Below, piece by piece: positions 5,393 to 12,839 of a DNA stretch of 13,334 nt. Made by a program: the position numbers and the translations under genes. The stretch lies in contig CAMDSN010000019.1 in NCBI GenBank assembly GCA_945907225.1, positions 1 through 13,334 on the forward strand, given 5' to 3'. The notes beneath the pieces are model-generated. The model searched no databases, had not been told where the DNA came from, and saw only the letters and a program-made list of their open reading frames with translations. This DNA is from Flavobacterium psychrophilum (GTDB lineage Bacteria; Bacteroidota; Bacteroidia; Flavobacteriales; Flavobacteriaceae). Position 1 is the first letter of the stretch. Each line of letters starts with the position of its first letter.

Positions 5393-7510
5393 TTACTTCT
5401 TCTCAAGGACAAAACCCCTTGCACGCATTAAAGCAGCGGGATCAATATCTTTGCCTCTAAATTTTTTATAAGCTATTGCAGGGTCAATTGTATTTCCAAT
5501 ACTAAAAACATAGTCAAATAAACGCTTTGCAACCTCCTTGTCATACAAACCGTCCTTTGCTTCAGTAAATGCTTCGGTAGCATCTGCACTAATAGCATCC
5601 GCCCATAAATAACCATAGTAGCCAGCAGCATAAGAATCGTCTGAAAAAATATGCCCAAATTGCGGAATTCGGTGTCGCATGACAATCTCTTTTGGCATTT
5701 TTAGTCCCTCTAAAGTTTCCTTTTCAAACTGTTTAGGATCAATATTAGGATTCTCTAATAAATGTAATTTCATGTCCACCAAAGCACTTGCAATTGTTTC
5801 AACACTAGAAAATGCTTCGTTAAACGTGGCAGCTCTTTCATTTCTTTCTACCAATGCCATGGGCATGGGCTCCCCTGTTTTATAATGTAACGCAAACTGA
5901 TTTAGAACTTGCGGTGTAGACAGCCAGCGCTCCATAACTTGTGAAGGAAACTCAACATAATCTCTAGGCGTATTAGTTCCTGATAAAATTGGATAGGTTA
6001 CATTTGAATTTAACCCATGTAATGCATGGCCAAATTCATGGAATAAAGTACTTGCATCATCCCATGAAATCAAAACTGGATTGTCATCACTTCCTTTAAT
6101 ATAATTGCAATTGTTAGAAACAATCGTAATTACATCGCCATTTACTCTGCTTTGTTCTCTGGTTGCATTCATCCAAGCACCTGAACGTTTACCTTTTCGT
6201 GCATACGGGTCAAAATACCAAACGCCAACTATCTTATTTGTGTCTTTATTATATACTTCCCAAACTCTAACATCTGGATGGAAAACAGGAACATTATTCA
6301 CTTGTCTGAATCCCAAATGAAATATTTCTCCAGCAACCCAAAACATACCTTCACGAAGCTTCTCTAATTGCAAATAGGGCTTCAAATCATTTTGGTCTAA
6401 ATCATATTTGGCTTTCCTAACTTTCTCAGAATAATAGCGATAATCCCAGGCTGCAATTTTAAAATCTCCCCCCTCAGAATCAACCAGTTTTTGCATCTCA
6501 GCCACATCTTCACGAACTTTTTCTACGGCTGGTGTCCAAACAGAAAGCATCAAATCCATTGTTTTTTGTGGGTTTTGTGCCATGGTATTTGACAAACTCC
6601 AATCTGCAAAAGATGTAAATCCTAATAATTTGGCTTTTTCAGCGCGAAGTTTTAGTATTTGAACTAGGGTTGCACTGTTATTATTTTTATTGTTATTGTC
6701 TCCACGACTTATAAATATTTGAAAAGCTTTTTCCCTTAAATCTCTCCTATTTGAAAATGTCAAAAATGGCTCAATAGATGAACGTGTATTTGCAATACAT
6801 CCCATAGCATTAAGCTGCCTCTCTTTGGCATCTGATTTTGCAGCGTTAATTAATTCTGCAGGTAGTCCATCAAAATCGGCTTCTGATTTTAATTCTAAAT
6901 AAAAATTGCTTTCGTCTGCCAGTTGATTTTGACTAAACTTTGTAAATAAACTAGCTAACTCTTGATTAATGGCCGCAATTCTTTTTTTAGAAGTTGCACT
7001 GGCTTTGGCTCCTTCACGAACAAAGTTTGAATAGTATAACCATGTTAAACGTTGCTGTTCTGGTGATAACGCTTTGATTTCTTTAGAATTATAAATAGTA
7101 GAAATCCTTGCAAATAATTTTGTGTTTTGGTAAAATTTATTAGAAACTTCCGAAAATTTTGGTGTCATTTCGGTTTCTATGGGCTCAAATTCTGGACTGT
7201 TCATGTTGGAACTATAAATCCCGAAAATTGCATATATCTGATTGAACTTTTTCCCAATTTTCTCTAATGCTTCAATCGTATTAAAAAAAGTTGCAGCTTC
7301 TGAATTATTAGCGATCTTAGAAATCTCATTAAGCTTATCGTCAATAGCATACTCAATGGCAGGTTTTAAATCGTTTAATGTATAATTTTGAAACTGAGGA
7401 ACACCACCGTAGGGCCCGGTCCAATCCAATAAAAAAGGATTTTTATTTGCCTGCGCATAACCTGTAACTGAGGATATAACCATGATTAATGTTAGAATTA
7501 CTTTTTTCAT
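5393..7510 (-). CDS. dcp: M3-family zinc metallopeptidase, peptidyl-dipeptidase Dcp type
   Basis: Dcp-type enzymes remove dipeptides from the C-terminus of short peptides. The 705-residue product is of normal family length plus a signal peptide (residues 1-20, MKKVILTLIMVISSVTGYAQ), so it is probably periplasmic, unlike enterobacterial Dcp. The zinc site is intact: HEFGH at residues 491-495 (His491 and His495 as ligands, Glu492 as catalytic base) and the third ligand Glu520 in YVEFPSQ, 25 residues on as in thimet oligopeptidase. The C-terminal substrate-binding region HRIPQFGHIFSDDSYAAGYY, followed by YGYLWADA, is also characteristic. The gene is monocistronic, with its own -7 element 16 nt upstream and a shared terminator downstream. 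Subfamily within M3 (dipeptidase versus oligopeptidase) is inferred from overall resemblance to Dcp. Confidence 0.93.
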   Translation of the reverse strand: MKKVILTLIMVISSVTGYAQANKNPFLLDWTGPYGGVPQFQNYTLNDLKPAIEYAIDDKLNEISKIANNSEAATFFNTIEALEKIGKKFNQIYAIFGIYSSNMNSPEFEPIETEMTPKFSEVSNKFYQNTKLFARISTIYNSKEIKALSPEQQRLTWLYYSNFVREGAKASATSKKRIAAINQELASLFTKFSQNQLADESNFYLELKSEADFDGLPAELINAAKSDAKERQLNAMGCIANTRSSIEPFLTFSNRRDLREKAFQIFISRGDNNNKNNNSATLVQILKLRAEKAKLLGFTSFADWSLSNTMAQNPQKTMDLMLSVWTPAVEKVREDVAEMQKLVDSEGGDFKIAAWDYRYYSEKVRKAKYDLDQNDLKPYLQLEKLREGMFWVAGEIFHLGFRQVNNVPVFHPDVRVWEVYNKDTNKIVGVWYFDPYARKGKRSGAWMNATREQSRVNGDVITIVSNNCNYIKGSDDNPVLISWDDASTLFHEFGHALHGLNSNVTYPILSGTNTPRDYVEFPSQVMERWLSTPQVLNQFALHYKTGEPMPMALVERNERAATFNEAFSSVETIASALVDMKLHLLENPNIDPKQFEKETLEGLKMPKEIVMRHRIPQFGHIFSDDSYAAGYYGYLWADAISADATEAFTEAKDGLYDKEVAKRLFDYVFSIGNTIDPAIAYKKFRGKDIDPAALMRARGFVLEKK

Positions 7511-7526
7511 TTAAAATTTATTTTTT

Positions 7527-7534
7527 CAAAAGTA
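7527..7534 (-). promoter_or_regulatory. -7 promoter element of the M3 peptidase gene
   Basis: The minus strand reads TACTTTTG, an exact TAnnTTTG match, ending 16 nt before the ATG at 7510. This is the same octamer and spacing as before the ankyrin gene. No convincing TTG is found at the expected -33 distance. Confidence 0.5.
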
Positions 7535-7552
7535 ATGAAAATTCAATTCATC

Positions 7553-7583
7553 TTGCTAGAATAAAAATGAATAGCGATATTTG
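7553..7583 (+). promoter_or_regulatory. Probable promoter of yhhQ
   Basis: TTG at 7553-7555, 20 nt, then GATATTTG at 7576-7583, which matches TAnnTTTG at five of six fixed positions. Transcription from here would start about 7588-7590, leaving almost no leader for a TTG start at 7591 but a normal short leader for the ATG at 7606. That supports the ATG start. Confidence 0.4.
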
Positions 7584-7605
7584 TTAGAATTTGACAAAAA
7601 AAACC

Positions 7606-8256
7606 ATGTTCCAATCTAAAAAAGATACAGTTTATGTAATTCTGGCTGGTATTTTTATAACCAATGCAGTTGTTGCAGAATTAATAGGAGGTAAATTAAT
7701 TGATATAGGTCCAACCGTTATGAGTATCGGTATTCTTCCATGGCCGATAGTATTTATAACTACCGATTTAATCAATGAATATTTTGGCGAAAAAGGCGTT
7801 CGCAAACTCTCGATAATCACAGCTTGCCTGATTGCTTATACCTTTATCGTATTATTCTTTGCCATGAAAATTCCATCTTCTGGAATTAGTACCGTTTCAA
7901 CATTGCAGTTTAATGCCGTTTTTGGGCAAAGCCAACTAATTATTTTGGGAAGTATTGCCGCTTTTTTAATTTCGCAATTGATAGACGTTAGTATTTTTCA
8001 TTTTTTTAAAAGAAAAACGGGAAACAAAATGATATGGTTACGAAGTACAGGCTCTACGGTGATTTCGCAATTGTTTGATAGTTTTATTGTTTTGGGAATT
8101 GCGTTTTGGTTACCTGGTATTATGGATACAAAAACCTTTTTTCTTTCTGCCATGACAGGCTATTCGGTTAAACTCGCTATTGCGGTTTTAATGACGCCAA
8201 TGATTTATTTGGGTCATAATTTAATTGATAAATATATTGCCAAAGATGGGAAATAA
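7606..8256 (+). CDS. yhhQ: Queuosine precursor transporter, YhhQ/VUT family
   Basis: YhhQ proteins are inner-membrane carriers that import queuosine precursors such as preQ0 or preQ1 for modification of GUN-anticodon tRNAs. The 216-residue product (from ATG 7606) is almost entirely hydrophobic with about six membrane segments: VYVILAGIFITNAVVAELIG, then around VMSIGILPWPIVFITTDLI, IITACLIAYTFIVLFFAM, IILGSIAAFLISQLIDVSIF, LFDSFIVLGIAFWLPGIM and KLAIAVLMTPMIYLG. The TDLINEYFG motif after the second segment is the family signature. An in-frame TTG at 7591 would add five residues (MTKKT), but the ATG gives the family-like start MFQSKKDTVYV. The 3' end overlaps by 11 nt the start of the tag remnant, so the two were once translationally coupled. 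Confidence 0.92.
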   Translation: MFQSKKDTVYVILAGIFITNAVVAELIGGKLIDIGPTVMSIGILPWPIVFITTDLINEYFGEKGVRKLSIITACLIAYTFIVLFFAMKIPSSGISTVSTLQFNAVFGQSQLIILGSIAAFLISQLIDVSIFHFFKRKTGNKMIWLRSTGSTVISQLFDSFIVLGIAFWLPGIMDTKTFFLSAMTGYSVKLAIAVLMTPMIYLGHNLIDKYIAKDGK

Positions 8257-8446
8257 AACCCGCTGCGCCTGGTGTGAAAAAGATGATTTATATAGAGACT
8301 ACCATGATAACGAATGGGGAAATCCGGTTTATGAGGACGATAAACTATTTAAGTTTTTGGTTTTGGAAACTTGTCAGGCAGGTTTGAGTTGGTATACCCT
8401 ATTAAAAAAATATAACCCTATGGGGCGCTGTTTAAAACTCTCATAA
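8246..8446 (+). pseudogene. tag: 3'-truncated remnant of DNA-3-methyladenine glycosylase I
   Basis: Tag excises 3-methyladenine from alkylated DNA. The 66-codon reading frame begins with MGNKTRCAWCEKDDLYRDYH, followed by DNEWGNPVYEDDKLF and LETCQAGLSWYTLLKK, a clear match to the first 50 or so residues of Tag. This includes the first Cys and His zinc ligands and the Glu of the LExxQAGLSW active-site segment. After LLKK (about 8410) the match stops abruptly. The last nine codons instead read through the antisense of the aat 3' end and stop at 8446. A full Tag has about 185-190 residues, and the C-terminal zinc ligands and most of the glycosylase fold are gone, so it cannot be active. The missing part is not found on the far side of aat, so a deletion rather than an insertion is likely. 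The breakpoint is at a run of seven A (8404-8410). An assembly error cannot be excluded. Confidence 0.85.
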
Positions 8447-9059
8447 AAACATCTCTTGAAACTTCAAAAGCACCAAGTTTTTCCAAATGGTCATTATGCA
8501 CTTGGCAATCCAAGAGTTTATAATTGTTTTCTTTTAGATAATTTATCAGCGTAACAAATGCAATTTTGCTTGCATTGGGCACTTTGGAAAACATACTTTC
8601 GCCACAGAATATGTGTCCCAAATCAACGCCGTATAAACCGCCGACCAATTCATCATTTTGCCAAACCTCAACCGATTTAGCAATTCCCATTACGTGGAGT
8701 TTGGTATAGGATTCCACAAAATCATCGGAAAGCCAAGTCCCATCTTGACCAGGTCGATCAATTTGCTTACAGCCAATAATTACATCTCGAAAGTTTTGAT
8801 TAAACGTAACTTTAAATTTATTTTGATTAAGCAGATTCCGAATGCTTTTAGAAACTTTATAAATTGAGGGAACAACTACCATTCTTTCAGGCGGAGACCA
8901 CCACAATATGGGTTCGTCTTCATTAAACCAAGGAAAAATTCCAGATTTGTAGGCCAAGTTTAGCCGCTCAACAGACAAGTCTCCACCAACGGCAACAATG
9001 CCTTCAAGAGATGCATCTTCAACTGGCGGGAAAAAAAATTCTTTAGACAATACATACAT
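8418..9059 (-). CDS. aat: Leucyl/phenylalanyl-tRNA--protein transferase
   Basis: Aat transfers Leu or Phe from charged tRNA to proteins with N-terminal Lys or Arg, creating a degradation signal for the ClpS-ClpAP N-end rule pathway in the cytoplasm. The 213 residues show all family blocks: GIVAVGGDLSVERLNLAYKS at 20-39, GIFPWF at 40-45, WWSPPERMV at 53-61, the DGTWLSDDFVESYTKLH segment at 106-122, GGLYGVDLG at 140-148, FCGESMFS at 151-158 and LLDCQVHNDHLEKLGA near 182-197. Length fits the shorter Bacteroidota form. The last residues (NSAP and the TAG stop) lie exactly at the junction with the tag remnant on the opposite strand, with the two frames overlapping by 29 nt. The extreme C-terminus may therefore have been altered by the deletion, but the catalytic core is intact. 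Confidence 0.95.
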   Translation of the reverse strand: MYVLSKEFFFPPVEDASLEGIVAVGGDLSVERLNLAYKSGIFPWFNEDEPILWWSPPERMVVVPSIYKVSKSIRNLLNQNKFKVTFNQNFRDVIIGCKQIDRPGQDGTWLSDDFVESYTKLHVMGIAKSVEVWQNDELVGGLYGVDLGHIFCGESMFSKVPNASKIAFVTLINYLKENNYKLLDCQVHNDHLEKLGAFEVSRDVFMRVLNSAP

Positions 9060-9093
9060 GATTCATAAATACAGAGCACAAGTTAAACCAAAT

Positions 9094-9140
9094 AAAAAAT
9101 CATCCTGAATAGTTAACTATGTTACATATTAAGAATGATT
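9094..9140 (-). terminator. Intrinsic terminator after the DUF3127 gene
   Basis: Read on the minus strand, the 14-nt arm from 9140 to 9127 pairs with the arm from 9111 to 9098 (one mismatch and one G-U pair) around a 15-nt loop containing GTTAAC. A run of T follows (plus-strand A tract 9094-9099). It lies 19 nt after the stop of the DUF3127 gene and separates that unit from aat, so aat must have its own promoter. No T tract exists in the plus direction. Confidence 0.75.
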
Positions 9141-9159
9141 ATTATATGTTTATGCTATT

Positions 9160-9537
9160 CTAGAACGGGAGATCGTCATGTTCTTCCTCATTAAAATTCG
9201 TTGCAGGCGCAAATGCTTGAGCAGGTGGCATTGGCTCTAATCCAGAATTTGAAGTTGAGTCTGTTTGCAACTTTTCAATTTTCCATCCTTGGATATCATT
9301 GAAATATTTGGTTTCTCCTTGAGGATTTAGCCACTCTCTACCTCTCAAATTTATAGCCACTTTAACCGCATCACCTGTGTTATAATTGTTTAATAAATCA
9401 CATTTATCTTGAACAAAATTAATGCTGATAAATTGTGGATATTGTTCTTTTGTTGAAACAACTAATTCTCTTTTCTTGAATGTTGCAGAAACTTGTTGTT
9501 CTGCATTAATAACCTTAATTTTTCCTGTTACTTCCAT
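9160..9537 (-). CDS. DUF3127-family protein (OB-fold, SSB-like)
   Basis: A 125-residue soluble protein. Residues 1-90 match the Bacteroidota family DUF3127: MEVTGKIKVINAEQQVSATF, KRELVVSTKEQYPQFISI, NYNTGDAVKVAINLRGREW and KYFNDIQGWKIEKL. The pattern of five short beta strands with an INLRGREW strand resembles single-stranded DNA-binding OB folds. The C-terminus is a Pro/Ala/Asn-rich linker ending in EEEHDDLPF. An acidic tail finishing in DDLPF is strikingly like the SSB C-terminal tip (DDDIPF) that recruits partner proteins. The start codon is separated by a single base from the stop of the flavin reductase-like gene, so the two are one operon. The biochemical role is not established; nucleic-acid binding is inference. 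Confidence 0.82.
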   Translation of the reverse strand: MEVTGKIKVINAEQQVSATFKKRELVVSTKEQYPQFISINFVQDKCDLLNNYNTGDAVKVAINLRGREWLNPQGETKYFNDIQGWKIEKLQTDSTSNSGLEPMPPAQAFAPATNFNEEEHDDLPF

Positions 9538-9538
9538 A

Positions 9539-10414
9539 TTATTTTGTTGCTAAAAGCACTTTCCAAGCAGAAAGCGCATCATTATTATTTAAAAATTCTT
9601 TTGCAGTTTGTTGTATTTTTAAATCATCATCTGAACTCAAAACACCTTTGACTGCAAAATTTTGCTTTACAAATATAGTAATTTCTTCTCTTGTTGGCAA
9701 CGACTCAACATTACCCAATTTACCCAAATCATTACCGTCAAAAACTTTACTCTTTTTAATAAATTCTGGGATTTGATCAACTCCAATACCGAGGGATGTT
9801 AGTGGTTTTTCAACTTCAAAAAGCCCCTGATTTGAACGCGAATACCAATTTCCACCCAAACGGGAAACTAAATCAATCTTACTTTGATCAATCCTATTTT
9901 TTTCATCAAGTACACTTTCTTGTATATGGATTTTGACAATTTCACAAATAATTAAATTTCCAGCACCTCCTTGATTTCCCAATGGAATAATTTCATTAAC
10001 AAGACATTCCATTTGCACTGGGCTTTCCGCTACTCTATATGGCTTTACCATATCTGAAGGAAGCATGGTTAGTCCAGATTTCAGGAACTCATTTGTGCCT
10101 TCAGGATATTCTGTACTTGATAATGAAACTTGTTGAACTAAATCGTAGTTTACAACATTTATAACTACTTGTTTGGTTGCTTGACAATTTTCAAGAGTAT
10201 GTTTGGTTGTGTTATTTCTAACTCGGCGAGCTGGAGAAAAAACTAGTATTGGAGGATTAGAACTAAACACATTAAAGAAGCTAAAAGGAGACAAATTTGG
10301 GGTGCCATTTATATCCACGGTGCTGGCAAAGGCAATGGGTCTAGGGGCCACTGTGCTTTGTAAATAGTCTTGCAATTGAGAAGGTGAAAGTGTGTGCGGT
10401 TCGAAACTGAGCAT
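9539..10414 (-). CDS. Flavin reductase-like (FMN-binding split-barrel) protein
   Basis: The 291-residue product belongs to the flavin reductase-like / split-barrel flavoprotein superfamily. The N-terminal 190 or so residues carry the family features: STVAPRPIAFASTVDINGTP at 25-44, NLSPFSFFNVFSSNPPILVF (45-64), then DTxxN-like TLENCQATKQVVINVV and, at about 186-192, RLGGNWY, the usual end of the barrel. The C-terminal 100 residues are an extra helical region typical of Bacteroidota members. Such proteins bind FMN and often reduce flavins with NAD(P)H or act as flavoproteins of unknown substrate. It is the first gene of an operon with the DUF3127 protein, 1 nt apart. The start is supported by a -7 element 18 nt upstream. 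Substrate cannot be told from sequence. Confidence 0.88.
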   Translation of the reverse strand: MLSFEPHTLSPSQLQDYLQSTVAPRPIAFASTVDINGTPNLSPFSFFNVFSSNPPILVFSPARRVRNNTTKHTLENCQATKQVVINVVNYDLVQQVSLSSTEYPEGTNEFLKSGLTMLPSDMVKPYRVAESPVQMECLVNEIIPLGNQGGAGNLIICEIVKIHIQESVLDEKNRIDQSKIDLVSRLGGNWYSRSNQGLFEVEKPLTSLGIGVDQIPEFIKKSKVFDGNDLGKLGNVESLPTREEITIFVKQNFAVKGVLSSDDDLKIQQTAKEFLNNNDALSAWKVLLATK

Positions 10415-10432
10415 ATTACTTAATGATTTTTA

Positions 10433-10440
10433 CAAATGTA
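10433..10440 (-). promoter_or_regulatory. -7 promoter element for the flavin reductase/DUF3127 operon
   Basis: The minus strand reads TACATTTG, matching TAnnTTTG exactly and ending 18 nt before the ATG at 10414. A weaker plus-strand candidate for the divergent kinase gene is TACTTTTA at 10458-10465, one mismatch, about 24 nt before its ATG. The 75-nt divergent gap would then carry both promoters close together. Confidence 0.45.
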
Positions 10441-10489
10441 ATAAGTTTAATCTTTATTACTTTTAATTATATTTATAAAAAAATTGTCA

Positions 10490-11638
10490 ATGGAGTTTTC
10501 GGAAAAAAGGAATGTTACCCGATGGATTATTATCATGGCATCGTTTGTCATTGTGAGTTTGATATTATGGAATACCTATAACTTTTTTCAAGTCTTTAAA
10601 AATGAAGAGCGTGTTAAAATGCAAAACTGGGCTTTAGCCCAAAAGAAAATAAACAGTGCTGATCCCAATGCTAATGTTGATGTAGAGCTTCCGTTTCAAA
10701 TTATTCAAGAAGCTACAATTCCAATAATTGTAACAGAACAAGATTCTATTATTAATACCAATAATATTGATGCAGATATTTTAAAAGATAAGACCAAATT
10801 ATATGCGTATTTGCAAAAATTAAAAAATCAAAATGAACCTGTTGTCATGGAGATTTCAGACAAACAAACTCATAAGCTATATTATGGAAATTCATCTTTG
10901 CTAAATAAATTAAAATATTATCCTATTGCTTTATTGTTAATAATTTTTCTTTTTGGTGCCGTGGTGTACAATTATTATCGCAGCACAAAAATGGCTACTC
11001 AAAATAAGCTTTGGGCAGGAATGGCAAAAGAAACAGCACATCAAATTGGCACACCGCTCTCCTCACTTATTGGTTGGTTAGAAATTATGAAGGCTGATAA
11101 TGTAGCTGAAGATACTTTAACCGAAATAGAGAAGGATATTCATCGCCTTCAAAGTATAACTGATCGATTTTCAAAAATTGGTTCTGATCCAGTACTAGAA
11201 CTCCTCAACATTACTGAAGAGACGGAACGCTCCTATGACTATCTAAAATCGCGATTTTCAAAACAAGTAATATTCTCATTTGAAGCCCCAAAAGAGCCAA
11301 TTATGGTCGCTTTAAATTCTGCCCTTCATAGTTGGACAATAGAAAATATTGTAAAGAATGCTATTGATGCAATGAAAGGGAAGGGCGTATTGTCAATACT
11401 AATTAAAAACGAAAACAAGTTTGTTAAAATTTTAGTTTCTGATAACGGAAAAGGAATACAAAAGAAACAATTCAAACGAATATTTGAACCCGGTTTTACA
11501 ACAAAAAAACGCGGATGGGGTTTAGGATTGTCTTTAACAATGCGAATCGTTGAGGAATATCACAAAGGAAAAATAAAAGTACTGAATTCTGAAATTGGAA
11601 AAGGGACAACAATGCAAGTCTCTTTTAAAAAAAATTAA
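10490..11638 (+). CDS. Orphan membrane sensor histidine kinase
   Basis: A 382-residue kinase with two membrane segments (about 12-33 and 143-163) enclosing a periplasmic sensor region of about 110 residues that I cannot assign to a family. The cytoplasmic part has a complete transmitter: H box ETAHQIGTPLSSLIGWLE with phospho-accepting His184, N box IENIVKNAIDAM (Asn286, Asn290), D box VSDNGKGI (Asp318), F box IFEPGFTTKK and G2 box RGWGLGLSL (341-349). The AHQIGTP form of the H box is shared by many Bacteroidota kinases. No response regulator is adjacent on either side, so its partner must be encoded elsewhere. An in-frame TTG at 10484 would add two residues; the ATG at 10490 is preferred. The TAA stop overlaps the stop of the convergent gene by 4 nt (TTAA). 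Confidence 0.93.
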   Translation: MEFSEKRNVTRWIIIMASFVIVSLILWNTYNFFQVFKNEERVKMQNWALAQKKINSADPNANVDVELPFQIIQEATIPIIVTEQDSIINTNNIDADILKDKTKLYAYLQKLKNQNEPVVMEISDKQTHKLYYGNSSLLNKLKYYPIALLLIIFLFGAVVYNYYRSTKMATQNKLWAGMAKETAHQIGTPLSSLIGWLEIMKADNVAEDTLTEIEKDIHRLQSITDRFSKIGSDPVLELLNITEETERSYDYLKSRFSKQVIFSFEAPKEPIMVALNSALHSWTIENIVKNAIDAMKGKGVLSILIKNENKFVKILVSDNGKGIQKKQFKRIFEPGFTTKKRGWGLGLSLTMRIVEEYHKGKIKVLNSEIGKGTTMQVSFKKN

Positions 11639-12762
11639 TTTCTATCCTTTTGTTTCCCCAAGTAATCTATGGTATATGCTTCTATTTTTTGGGATTTCTC
11701 AATAGACTCCAAAATCAATGCCTTTAGTTTAGTAATATTTGTAGTATTTTCTTTGCCTACCTCTCCAATAGTAGTCATTTCAGATTTACATTGCATAAAT
11801 TGTTCTTTTATGTCTTCAATCGTTTTAAGTACCTCATCGGTTGGTTTATAGGGTAAGAATTTAGAATTACTATATGAAATAAATTCATTCAGTGAACCAA
11901 TGACGGCATTAAATTTTAGGGTAACTTTATTTAACTTTTGAATGTTTTTATTTTGGATCAAAATAGTATATTCCTTGTTTTTTAGATTATAATATTCAAT
12001 AATCTTCGGATTTAAAAGTCCGTTACGCTCTACTCTTTTTGCTGTCTCAGCAACTTTGTCTTCATTCGAAAGGTTCTCGTACTTAGAAATTTCTGATTCA
12101 AAATCAAAATTGTATATTTTATTTTCTTCAGACACAATACCTTCAATAAACTCCTGGTTTTTGATTGGTGAATTTAGAAATTGCCATAAATAATCATAAG
12201 GCATGTGTGTTTGTATCATTTTTTGTGGTGCAACCATAAAAAAAGCATTATTTAATTTCATCGTAAATTTTTTATTATCAATAAACCCGGAACCCCATGT
12301 TGGATCAATAATATTCCACTTTCCATCAATTTTTGAGGCGCACCAAGCATGGCTCTCATTTGGGATTTGACCGTTTTGTTTACAATATCCTGGTATAATG
12401 TAAGTTTTTATACCTACTCTATTGGCAATATCATTGAAAACCTCAGAATAATGAATGCAAACTCCCTTTTTAGATTTTAAAGTTTTTTCAATTTTTACTT
12501 CGGGTGAATCAAGATGGAATGGGTCAAACATCCCTTCAAAATCATAACTAATATTTGACGCTGTCCAATAAAATACAGCACGAATTTTTTCAGACTCAGT
12601 AAAAAAATTTTGTGAAATATAATTAGCTATTTCAGTAGTTGAATTGGTCATTGACAAAGGAATAATTGCCATCTTTTCATCAACAAGATTATAATTTTTT
12701 TCAACTTGAGCCGACGAGTTCATGGTAAATGAAAATAATAAGAAAAACAATAAAACCCTCAT
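11635..12762 (-). CDS. Secreted transglutaminase-like domain protein
   Basis: The 375-residue protein has a signal peptide at 1-19 (hydrophobic core, SSAQ), so it acts outside the cytoplasm. Residues about 55-160 form a transglutaminase/cysteine-protease fold with an intact triad: Cys102 in KKGVCIHYSEVF, His138 in ESHAWCASKIDGKW and Asp153 in IIDPTWGSGF. The helix before it (AVFYWTASNISYDF) is also typical, giving resemblance to kyphoscoliosis-peptidase-like members. The C-terminal 200 residues are helical, lysine-rich and not recognisable to me. Bacterial members are thought to act as proteases or crosslinkers; the substrate here is unknown. It is convergent with the kinase gene and overlaps its stop. 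It lies downstream of a terminator that follows the HIT gene, leaving only about 15 bp for a separate promoter. Confidence 0.88.
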   Translation of the reverse strand: MRVLLFFLLFSFTMNSSAQVEKNYNLVDEKMAIIPLSMTNSTTEIANYISQNFFTESEKIRAVFYWTASNISYDFEGMFDPFHLDSPEVKIEKTLKSKKGVCIHYSEVFNDIANRVGIKTYIIPGYCKQNGQIPNESHAWCASKIDGKWNIIDPTWGSGFIDNKKFTMKLNNAFFMVAPQKMIQTHMPYDYLWQFLNSPIKNQEFIEGIVSEENKIYNFDFESEISKYENLSNEDKVAETAKRVERNGLLNPKIIEYYNLKNKEYTILIQNKNIQKLNKVTLKFNAVIGSLNEFISYSNSKFLPYKPTDEVLKTIEDIKEQFMQCKSEMTTIGEVGKENTTNITKLKALILESIEKSQKIEAYTIDYLGKQKDRN

Positions 12763-12777
12763 ACTTTTTTATTTTTT

Positions 12778-12818
12778 AAAAAAACCTGTCAAATTATTTA
12801 ACTAATTCAACAGGTTTT
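12778..12818 (-). terminator. Intrinsic terminator after the HIT gene
   Basis: On the minus strand AAAACCTGT (12818-12810) pairs with ACAGGTTTT (12789-12781). The inner helix continues through two G-U pairs and five A-T pairs to the 6-nt loop GTTAAA. Seven T follow (plus-strand A at 12778-12784). It lies about 20 nt after the HIT stop codon and is one of the clearest terminators in the window. Confidence 0.9.
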
Positions 12819-12839
12819 GATTTTGGGATATTTATGATG

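Noticed and set aside
7591..7605. Upstream TTG start for yhhQ
   Set aside because: It lies within about 8 nt of the predicted promoter -7 element, and the ATG at 7606 fits the family N-terminus better.
10484..10489. Upstream TTG start for the histidine kinase
   Set aside because: It adds only two residues; an ATG follows at once and there is no ribosome binding site to favour TTG.
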